Part shown: in pieces, positions 49,948 to 56,475 of the stretch
How positions within the stretch are numbered: position 1 is the first letter of the stretch
Layout: each line of letters opens with the position of its first letter
Source of the DNA: Kitasatospora cinereorecta
GTDB taxonomy: Bacteria; Actinomycetota; Actinomycetes; Streptomycetales; Streptomycetaceae
Direction of reading: 5' to 3'
DNA length: 64,000 nucleotides
Assembly: GCF_024172095.1 (NCBI RefSeq)
Contig: NZ_JAMZDX010000005.1
Location: 62,001-126,000 of the forward strand
Translations under genes and position numbers: made by a program
The notes under the pieces: model-generated
The model's input: only the letters and a program-made list of their open reading frames with translations
Told to the model about the DNA's origin: nothing
The model's database searches: none

Positions 49948-50529
49948 GTGACCCCCACCCTGACGATCGACCAGCTCCGCGCCGACCTCGACACCCTCAC
50001 CGTGATCGACGTCCGCACCCCGGGCGAGTACGCGGGCGGACACGTCCCCGGCGCCCGCAACATCCCGCTGGACCAGCTCGACCGCGCCCTGCCCGCCCTC
50101 CGCGCCGCCGCCGAACGGGGCGCGCTCGCCGTCGTCTGCGCCTCCGGAGCCCGCTCACGCGCCGCCACCGAGAGACTTGTCGCCGCGGGCGTCCCCGCCG
50201 CCACCGTCGCCGGCGGCACCTCGGCCTGGGCCGCCGCCGGCCACCCCCTCGCCCGCCCCGCCACCGGCACCGCGGCCACCACCTGGGCGATGGACCGTCA
50301 GGTCCGGCTCGCCGCGGGAGCGATCGTCCTACTGGGCCTCGTCGCCGACCTGGCCGTGCCGGGCCTGCGCTGGCTCTCCGCCGCGATCGGCGCCGGGCTC
50401 GTCCTCGCCGCGCTCACCGACACCTGCGCCATGGGAGCCCTGCTCTCCCGTCTGCCGCACAACCGCCCCCGCGGCGGCGCGTCCGCCCTGGCCGGCACCC
50501 TCGAATCCCTGCACACCGGCCACTCCTGA
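49948..50529 (+). CDS. rhodanese-DUF2892 membrane sulfurtransferase (YgaP-like)
   Basis: 193 residues. GTG 49948 is preferred over TTG 49936, whose codons form the GAGG ribosome site. N-terminal rhodanese (TVIDVRTPGEYAGGHVPGARNIPL, catalytic Cys in VVCASGARSRAA). C-terminal DUF2892 pair of membrane helices (VRLAAGAIVLLGLVADLAV and LSAAIGAGLVLAALTDTCAMGALLSRLPHN) with the Cys of DTCAMG conserved. YgaP-type proteins are membrane-bound sulfurtransferases. Lies 43 bases after the tauE-like gene and completes the operon, which ends at the hairpin at 50576. Confidence 0.92.
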   Translation: MTPTLTIDQLRADLDTLTVIDVRTPGEYAGGHVPGARNIPLDQLDRALPALRAAAERGALAVVCASGARSRAATERLVAAGVPAATVAGGTSAWAAAGHPLARPATGTAATTWAMDRQVRLAAGAIVLLGLVADLAVPGLRWLSAAIGAGLVLAALTDTCAMGALLSRLPHNRPRGGASALAGTLESLHTGHS

Positions 50530-50575
50530 CCACCCGCCCGACCGCACGACGGACCGCACCACCGGCCGTACGACG

Positions 50576-50608
50576 CCGGCCCCGGTCCCATCGCGGGACC
50601 GGGGCCGG
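50576..50608. terminator. strong bidirectional terminator
   Basis: Perfect 14-bp arms CCGGCCCCGGTCCC / GGGACCGGGGCCGG with loop ATCGC, between the convergent rhodanese-DUF2892 gene and the small membrane protein gene. Confidence 0.8.
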
Positions 50609-50631
50609 AACGCCGCCGCCGGGCGCCCGGC

Positions 50632-50841
50632 CTACCGGGCACTGCTCGACGTCGCCGCAGGTGTGCAGGTGTTGGGTGTCGCCTCGTGGTGCCCCGCCAG
50701 CCAGAAGCCGACCAGCAGGCCGCCGACGGCGAGGACCTTGTGCCGGTGCTGCTTCCACCAGGACGGCGAACCGGCCGCCATGAAACGTAGTTGGGTGTAA
50801 TCCGGATGTTCGCTGGGCGGTGTGTCCTTGAACAGTCCCAT
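50632..50841 (-). CDS. small single-TM hypothetical protein, 69 aa
   Basis: ATG 50841 (MGLFKDTPPSEHPDYTQLRF) is chosen because AGGAGG lies ten bases upstream; the frame is open 17 codons further without a site. A soluble N-terminal half rich in aromatic residues is followed by a basic patch (WWKQHRHK), one membrane helix (VLAVGGLLVGFWLAGH) and a short Thr/Ser tail with one Cys. No family recognised. Confidence 0.6.
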   Translation of the reverse strand: MGLFKDTPPSEHPDYTQLRFMAAGSPSWWKQHRHKVLAVGGLLVGFWLAGHHEATPNTCTPAATSSSAR

Positions 50842-50954
50842 CTCGGGTGAACCTCCTGACCCCGTCGGGAAGTTCATGACCATACGCCCCACTCGTCTTG
50901 ATCGCAGGCAATTTGTCCCCGCCGTCCCCCGTCCCCACGGCCCCCCACCCGCAC

Positions 50955-51313
50955 CCCCTCACCCGTTCGGCCCCGCGCACACCCCGACCGACCAGCGCAC
51001 ACCCGGCCACCAAGCCGCGATGCGGACCCGACACGACCTACCAGTGGGTCGGGCGGGCCAGGGTGGCGGGGATGCGGGTGGTCGCGTCGCCCTTGGCGGC
51101 GTTGAGCTGGGGCTGGGTGAGGAAGAGAGGCCCCACCACCCACACCCCTCACCCGTTCAACCCCCGCCCACACCCCGACCGACAAGCGCGCACCCGGCCT
51201 CGACGCCTCGATACGGACCGGGCCTACCAGTGGCTCGGGCGGGCCAGGGTGGCGGGGATGCGGGTGGTCGCGTCGCCCTTGGCGGCGTTGAGCTGGGGCT
51301 GGGTGAGGAAGAG
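50955..51313. repeat. partial tandem duplication of the pentapeptide gene's 3' end
   Basis: Bases about 50955-51127 repeat as about 51140-51313, offset 186. The gene-derived part (51038-51127 versus 51224-51313) differs by about one base in 90, including the stop codon. The flanking downstream part is about 80 percent alike. The outer copy is an orphan tail with no open frame of its own. It fills most of the 382-base gap between the small membrane gene and the pentapeptide gene. Confidence 0.85.
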
Positions 51314-52057
51314 CGCGTCGGTGAGGTCGGCGCCGCGGAGGTCGGCGTCGCGGAAGTCGGCCCCGATCAGGTCGGCGCTGCGCAGGTCGGCGCCGCGGAG
51401 GTCGGCGGCGATGAGGTACGCGCCGCGCAGGTTGGCACCGCGCAGGTCGGCGCCCTTCAGCCGAGCCCCCATCAGATCGGCGCCGCGGTGGTTGCGCTTC
51501 TTGCCGGGTACCCGGGCGCGGACCAGTTCGCCGGCCCGGAGCAGCAGTTCCCCGACCGGGCCGCGGACCGCCGCGACGTCCGTCTCGACCAGGTCCGCCG
51601 CGTCGCGCAGCGTGAGCGCGTCGATGGTCTCCATCGCCCGCCGCAGCTCGCCGTGGACGGCCTTCGCCGCAGGCAGTCGCAGGGCCTCGTCCACGTACCG
51701 GAGCAGTTCGTGCAGCTGTCGCATGACCGGGAAGGCGGCGAACATCTGCCGGGCGGTCTCCGGGTCGCGGCGCCAGTCGGTGCCGCCGAAGGTGACCTGG
51801 GAGACCTTCTGTCCGGCGCCGAAGCAGTCGAAGACGGTGCAGCCGGAGTAGCCCTTGTCGCGCAGGCTGCTGTGGATGCCGCAGCGGAAGTCGGCCTGGA
51901 GGTTGCGACAGGGGGTACCGGCGTCCTTGTTGGCCGCGAAGTCGGCCGAGCGGGCGAACGGGAGCGCGACGCAGCACAGGCCGAAGCAGCTGCCGCAGTC
52001 GGAGATGAGGTCGAGCCGGGTCCGGTCGGCGGGCTGGACGTCGCGCGCGTGGGTCAA
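51224..52057 (-). CDS. pentapeptide-repeat protein with N-terminal Cys cluster
   Basis: 277 residues from TTG 52057 with AGGAG twelve bases upstream. Residues 15-80 hold eight cysteines (CGSCFGLCC, PCRNLQADFRCGIH, GCTVFDCFGAG), suggesting an Fe-S or zinc site like the CxxCxxxC family seen with pentapeptide proteins in streptomycetes. A helical middle (FPVMRQLHELLRYVDEAL) follows. From about 192 to 262 come some thirteen A(D/N)LxG pentapeptides (GADLMGARLKGADLRGANLRG...) forming a quadrilateral beta-helix. The tail FLTQPQLNAAKGDATTRIP is the standard cap. Some pentapeptide proteins mimic DNA and protect gyrase; nothing here shows that function. Confidence 0.88.
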   Translation of the reverse strand: MTHARDVQPADRTRLDLISDCGSCFGLCCVALPFARSADFAANKDAGTPCRNLQADFRCGIHSSLRDKGYSGCTVFDCFGAGQKVSQVTFGGTDWRRDPETARQMFAAFPVMRQLHELLRYVDEALRLPAAKAVHGELRRAMETIDALTLRDAADLVETDVAAVRGPVGELLLRAGELVRARVPGKKRNHRGADLMGARLKGADLRGANLRGAYLIAADLRGADLRSADLIGADFRDADLRGADLTDALFLTQPQLNAAKGDATTRIPATLARPSHW

Positions 52058-52269
52058 GGTCGGTGCACTCCTGTTGCGGCCGGCCCGCGGGCCGGCGGGT
52101 CCGCGGTGGGCTCCATTCTCCCCGACGGCGCCGGGTCACCCGGTCCGGGGTCGATCACGGGGCGGTCCGCGCGCGCCGCCCGGCGGCGGGCGCCGGTCCC
52201 CGGCAGAGTGGTTCTCGCACTCCCCGTACAGCCCGGAGGGGCTGTGCTCGACCACTCAGGAGGACGACC

Positions 52270-52698
52270 GTGGGCATCGCCGGCGACTGGTACAGCGAAC
52301 TGGGTTCGCACATGCGGCTGGACACCGACCCGTCGGGAGCCGTCACCGGGACGTACACCTCGGCGCTGGGCCGGGTCAGCGGCGCGTACCCGCTGGTCGG
52401 CCGGTACGACCCGCCGCGCAAGGCCGCGCAGGGCACCGCGCTCGGCTGGGCGGTGGCCTGGCAGAACGACAGCGCGGACGCCGGCTCGGTGACCGCATGG
52501 AGCGGCCACTACCGGGGCGACGGGACGGAGCGGATCTCGGCGACCTGGCTGCTCACCCGGTCCGCGGAGGCCCCGGACACGTGGGAGTCCACGGTGGTCG
52601 GGCACGACGTGTTCACCCGCGAGGCACCCGATCCGGCACGCGTCGCCCAGCAGCGACTGGCCCGCCCCCTCCCCCACCCCCCGGGCGCCGAGGGCTGA
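52270..52698 (+). CDS. streptavidin/avidin-family biotin-binding-like protein without signal peptide
   Basis: 142 residues from GTG 52270 (CAGGAGGA 6-13 bases upstream). The whole chain aligns with streptavidin: IAGDWYSELGS, TGTYTSALG, GRYDPP, GTALGWAVAW, SVTAWSGHY, ISATWLLT, DTWESTVVGHDVFT. Biotin contacts kept (streptavidin numbering): Leu25, Ser27, Tyr43, Ser45, Trp79, Ser88, Thr90, Trp92, Trp108, Leu110, Trp120, Asp128. Changed: Asn23 to Ser, Asn49 to Arg, Arg84 to Ala. It begins directly at the first beta strand with no signal peptide, so it should stay in the cytoplasm. A monogenic unit; no biotin synthesis genes nearby. Biotin binding is likely but may be weaker. Confidence 0.93.
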   Translation: MGIAGDWYSELGSHMRLDTDPSGAVTGTYTSALGRVSGAYPLVGRYDPPRKAAQGTALGWAVAWQNDSADAGSVTAWSGHYRGDGTERISATWLLTRSAEAPDTWESTVVGHDVFTREAPDPARVAQQRLARPLPHPPGAEG

Positions 52699-52856
52699 CC
52701 GGGACCCACCCCGTACGGTGGAGCGGACGCCCGCGGGTGCACGCGGATGCACGCCGGTGCGCGCGGCCGCCCGCTCCGCCGAACGGATGCGGATCACCGA
52801 GCCGGGCGTGACGATGGGCCGTGTGCGGAACCGGCCCGGCGGAGGAGGACGACTCG

Positions 52857-54629
52857 GTGGTGCTGCCCGAGCCCCCGAGCCAGCGTCCCCCGACGCCACC
52901 GCGGCACGCCGCTCCCTCCCCGGCCGCTCCCGCGCCCGCCGCTGAGCCGTCCCCCGCCGTCACGTCGGCATCGACCGCCGCCGACGCCCTGGCCGACGCC
53001 TTGGCCACCGCCCCGGACGCCGTCCTCGCACATCTGGTCGCCGCCACCCCGGCCGGTCTCGCGCTGCTCGACCGCGAGCTGCGCTGGCGCTTCCTGAACC
53101 CGGCCTTCGCCGACCTCACCGGCGCCGCGCCGGAGCGGTTGCTCGGCACCGCCGCGACCGACCCGGACGTCCCGGCGCGCGTCCTCGCCGACGGCCGCCC
53201 CCGGACCGGCACTCTCGCCGGGCACCCGGCGCACTACCGTCGGCTCGACCTGCCCGGCCTGCCGCCCGCCGTCCTGGTCACCCTCACCGAGCCACCGGTC
53301 GGCGCCGCCGAGCGGCGGGAGCTGGCGCAGGCCCGGATCCGGCTGGCCCTGCTGGAGGCGGTCGCGACCGAGGTGGGCACCACCCTGGAGCCGGACACCA
53401 CCTGCGCCGAGCTGGCCGCGTTCGCCGTCCGCGACCTGGCCGACCTGGCCACCGTCGATGTGCTGCCCGACGCACCGGAGCCGGGCAAGGCGGCTCGCAG
53501 CCGCCCCCGGCTGCGCCGCGCCGCGTTCGCCGGCCGTCCCGACCTGCGCGGCGATGTCGCGGCGCCCGCGCCGCCCGGCGCGCCGGTCCGCTACCGGACG
53601 GGTTCGGCGGTCGCCCTCAGCCTGGAACACGGTCGGCCGGTCGCGGCCAACCTGCTCGACCCGGCCGACCTGGACGACTGGGCGGCCGACCCGCCGACCT
53701 TGGCCGCGTACCGGGCGGCCGGGGTGGACTCCGTCCTCGCGGCGCCGCTGCAGGCCCGCGGCCACCTGATCGGGGTGCTCACCCTCGCCCGGGCCCGCAG
53801 CACCACCCGCGACACCACCCCCGGCACCACCCCCGGCTTCACGCCGGACGAGGTCGCGCTGGTCGGCGAACTCGCCGCCCGGGCGGCGCTGAGCCTCGAC
53901 AACGCCCGCCGGTACGCCCGCTCCCAGGGGATCGCGCTCGAACTCCAGCGCGCCCTGCTGGCCGAGCCGGGCAGCCCCCACCCCAACCTGGAACTGGCCT
54001 CCCGCTACCTGCCGTCCGGCACCAGCTCGGTGGTCGGCGGCGACTGGTACGAGACGGTCCGGCTCCCGTTCGGGCGGACGCTCCTTGTGATGGGCGACGT
54101 CATGGGGCACGGGGTCGAGGCGGCGGTCGACATGAGCAACTACCGCTCGATGCTGCGCTACGTCGCCGCGATGGACCTGCCGCCGCACCGGATCCTGCGC
54201 CAGCTCGACGCCCTCATCTCCGAGGAGCCCGATGCCCGCCCCGCCACCTGCCTGCTCGCCCTCGCCGACCCGGCCCGTTCCCGCTGGACGTTCGCCAGCG
54301 CCGGCCACCTGCCACCGGCCCTGCTGGCGGCCGACCGGGCCACCGAACTGGTCGAGGTGCCCACCGGCCCGCCGCTCGGCACCGGCCTCGGCGGGTACGA
54401 GCCGACCAGTACGGAACTCCGCGCCGACCAGGTGCTGCTGCTCTACACCGACGGCCTGGTCGAACGCCGCGGCGAGGACATCGACCACTCCCTCGCCCGC
54501 CTCGCCGGCCTCCGCCTGCCCATCGCGGGCCCGCTCGACACCCTCCTCGACGCCGTCCTCACCGCCCTCACCCCGCACGCCGCCGAGGACGACATCGCCC
54601 TCCTCGCCGCCCGGGTCCGCGCCCGCTGA
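52857..54629 (+). CDS. PAS-GAF-PP2C (SpoIIE/RsbU-type) protein phosphatase
   Basis: 590 residues from GTG 52857, eight bases after GGAGGAGG. A Pro/Ala-rich N terminus (1-50) precedes a PAS domain (about 60-160, TPAGLALLDRELRWRFLNPAFADLTG) and a GAF domain (about 175-345, ALLEAVATEVGTTLEPDTTCAEL to AALSLDNARRYARSQ). The PP2C_SIG phosphatase is at 355-590, with metal-site motifs VVGGDWYETVRL, MGDVMGHGVEAA, FASAGHLPPALL, LLYTDGLVERR and AEDDIALLAAR. Such proteins dephosphorylate anti-anti-sigma factors in partner-switching control of sigma factors. No anti-sigma genes are adjacent. Confidence 0.93.
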   Translation: MVLPEPPSQRPPTPPRHAAPSPAAPAPAAEPSPAVTSASTAADALADALATAPDAVLAHLVAATPAGLALLDRELRWRFLNPAFADLTGAAPERLLGTAATDPDVPARVLADGRPRTGTLAGHPAHYRRLDLPGLPPAVLVTLTEPPVGAAERRELAQARIRLALLEAVATEVGTTLEPDTTCAELAAFAVRDLADLATVDVLPDAPEPGKAARSRPRLRRAAFAGRPDLRGDVAAPAPPGAPVRYRTGSAVALSLEHGRPVAANLLDPADLDDWAADPPTLAAYRAAGVDSVLAAPLQARGHLIGVLTLARARSTTRDTTPGTTPGFTPDEVALVGELAARAALSLDNARRYARSQGIALELQRALLAEPGSPHPNLELASRYLPSGTSSVVGGDWYETVRLPFGRTLLVMGDVMGHGVEAAVDMSNYRSMLRYVAAMDLPPHRILRQLDALISEEPDARPATCLLALADPARSRWTFASAGHLPPALLAADRATELVEVPTGPPLGTGLGGYEPTSTELRADQVLLLYTDGLVERRGEDIDHSLARLAGLRLPIAGPLDTLLDAVLTALTPHAAEDDIALLAARVRAR

Positions 54630-54648
54630 CCGGCCCGAGGACCACCGC

Positions 54649-55617
54649 TCAGCCCTGCGCGTGCCGCCGCCGTGCCCGGAGCGCGGCCACGCCCGCGGCC
54701 ACCGCGGCCGCGGCGGAGATCGCGGCGGCCGGCCGACTGCCGAGCACGTCCAGCCCGGCCGCCAGGGCCAGGAAGAACGCCACGGTGGGCAGCACCGCCG
54801 CCCCCACCGTCCGGGTCACCACCAGCAGCATCGCGGGACGCCAGTACGCCCGCCCTTCCGGCGGCGGCCTCCCGTGACCGTAGTACTGCACCGCGCGGCG
54901 TCCGAGCGCCTCGCAGCCCTGGAGGCTGGCGTACCCCATCGCCGGGATCCACACCATCGGCATCACCACGCCGATGACGATCAGCAGGGTCATCCCCGCC
55001 CACCCCACCACCTTGCGGACCGTCCCCCGCTCCGACCCGCCCGAGCCGATCAGCCCCAGCAGGTACGCCATCCGCTTGATCATCCCGAACTTGGCCCGGG
55101 TGCTCGCCTCGGCCTCCTCCTCCGCCGACACCACCACCACCGGCTCCCCACTGGTCGTGCCCTCCTCCGCCTGCTCCTGCGCCTTCAGCTCCGCCAGCCC
55201 GGCCTCCGCCGCGGCGACCGTCGGGTAGACCCCCTGGAGCACGAGCAGCTCCGCGACCCGCTCGGTCGAGTTGGGGTCCTTCCCGGCCAGCGCCGCGATC
55301 TCCAGCGCCATCCGCAGCTGGGCCAGCAGCGCGGTGCAGAACGCGACCGGGATCAGCAGGATGAACGGTCCGCCGACCAGGCAGCCCTCCAGTACCGCCC
55401 GGCGGGCGCCCCGGGAGAGGACGACCTCCTGCGGGTTCTCCGCCTCGGCGGAGAGCTTCCCGACCTCGGCGGCGGCCTTCGGTCCCTCCTGGTGGACGGC
55501 GTAGATCGCCAGGTGCTCGGGGAGGTGCTTCGGGTCCTTGGAGGCGGTGTGCAGCAGCTCCGAAGCCGCGCCCCGCGGCTTTCGGGTCTTCGGTTCGCCC
55601 GCCTGCGACTGCACCAC
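54649..55617 (-). CDS. hypothetical multi-pass membrane protein, 322 aa
   Basis: No family recognised. A soluble helical N terminus (1-75, ASELLHTASKDPKHLPEHLAIYAVHQEGPKAAAEV) precedes a membrane segment (GGPFILLIPVAFCTALLAQL), a cytoplasmic helical stretch (PNSTERVAELLVLQGVYPTVAAAEAGLAEL, then an acidic EEEAEAS region). Three more hydrophobic segments follow (GMTLLIVIGVVMPMVWIPAMGY, AMLLVVTRTVGAAVLPTVAFFLALAAG, AAISAAAAVAAGVAAL), ending with a basic tail. GTG or ATG at 55617. Convergent with the phosphatase gene, 19 bases apart. Confidence 0.75.
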   Translation of the reverse strand: MVQSQAGEPKTRKPRGAASELLHTASKDPKHLPEHLAIYAVHQEGPKAAAEVGKLSAEAENPQEVVLSRGARRAVLEGCLVGGPFILLIPVAFCTALLAQLRMALEIAALAGKDPNSTERVAELLVLQGVYPTVAAAEAGLAELKAQEQAEEGTTSGEPVVVVSAEEEAEASTRAKFGMIKRMAYLLGLIGSGGSERGTVRKVVGWAGMTLLIVIGVVMPMVWIPAMGYASLQGCEALGRRAVQYYGHGRPPPEGRAYWRPAMLLVVTRTVGAAVLPTVAFFLALAAGLDVLGSRPAAAISAAAAVAAGVAALRARRRHAQG

Positions 55618-55689
55618 ACCTGAAGGCTAACCAGCCTCGACGCCCGACGCCCCCTCTCCCGGCCACCGCCACCCCCAACGTCGGCGCCC

Positions 55690-55865
55690 CTGTCGGTCCC
55701 TCTCCTAGCCTCCCGGCCATGGGGATCCACGACGCCCCACACCGCTCCCCCACAGCCGTCCCGCCGACTACCCGCACCGCTGTCCGTCCCGCCGTCGGCC
55801 CTCCCGCCCACCGACTGCCCGCACCGCTGTCGGTCCCGTCCCCTACCCTCCCGGCCATGGGGATC
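55690..55865 (+). promoter_or_regulatory. duplicated leaderless promoter/start module
   Basis: Bases 55690-55727 (ctgtcggtccc...TAGCCTcccggccATGGGGATC) recur at 55827-55865 with TACCCT in place of TAGCCT. Each has a TANNCT -10-like hexamer seven bases before an ATG and no ribosome site, as in leaderless actinobacterial transcripts. The two ATGs (55719 and 55857) are in the same frame, 46 codons apart. Confidence 0.55.
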
Positions 55866-56438
55866 TACCTGGTGAGCGTCGAGGCCGAGGACTGGGCGGA
55901 GGAGGAGGGGTTCGGTGCACTGGTGGGGGTGCTCGGCGAGGCGCTCGCCGCCCGTGGCGCGGGACCGCTGACGCCGCCGGAGCCGCGGCCGGCGGCGGCG
56001 TACGTCCGCGGCGACGGCAGCATGTTCGAGGAGAAGCTGTACCGGCCGATGGACGGCTTCGCGGCCCTGTGCGAGCGTGTGCTCGCCCCGGCCGGGACCG
56101 AGGCGCTGCTCGGTTGGGACGTCCTGCTCCCGCTGCCGCTGGACGGGCCGTTCACGGTCACGGCCGCGGGGTGGGACGGCGAGGAGGCCACGGTGCACAG
56201 CGCTCACCGCGCCCTTGCGGCGGCGCGCCGCCTGGCGACCGCCGTCGCGCTGCCGCCGTCCGTACCCGCGCACTGCGACAACCTGCAGATCGGCGTCTGG
56301 TTCGACCGGGTCCGGGAGAGCGGCACCACCCGCACCGGCGCGTGGACGGAGGACCTGGACACCGCCTTCTACACCGCCGTGTACCTGCGCGCCGCCGAGC
56401 ACGCGCTGCGCCGGGGCTGTCCGCTCGTGTACAGCTGA
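55857..56438 (+). CDS. conserved hypothetical protein, 193 aa
   Basis: ATG 55857 (MGIYLVSVEAEDWAEEEG) is taken as the start because homologous-looking sequence begins there; an in-frame ATG at 55719 would add 46 low-complexity Pro/Thr-rich residues. I recall this streptomycete family only as hypotheticals (MGIYLVSV...FEEKLxxPMDGFxxLC). Visible: FEEKLYRPMDGFAALCERVL, GWDVLLPLPLDGPF, CDNLQIGVWFDRV, WTEDLDTAFYTAVYLRAAEHAL. Soluble, acidic, no known catalytic motif. Single gene. Confidence 0.72.
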   Translation: MGIYLVSVEAEDWAEEEGFGALVGVLGEALAARGAGPLTPPEPRPAAAYVRGDGSMFEEKLYRPMDGFAALCERVLAPAGTEALLGWDVLLPLPLDGPFTVTAAGWDGEEATVHSAHRALAAARRLATAVALPPSVPAHCDNLQIGVWFDRVRESGTTRTGAWTEDLDTAFYTAVYLRAAEHALRRGCPLVYS

Positions 56439-56475
56439 GCGGGACCGCCCCGGCGCGCGACCTTCCGGCCGTCGG

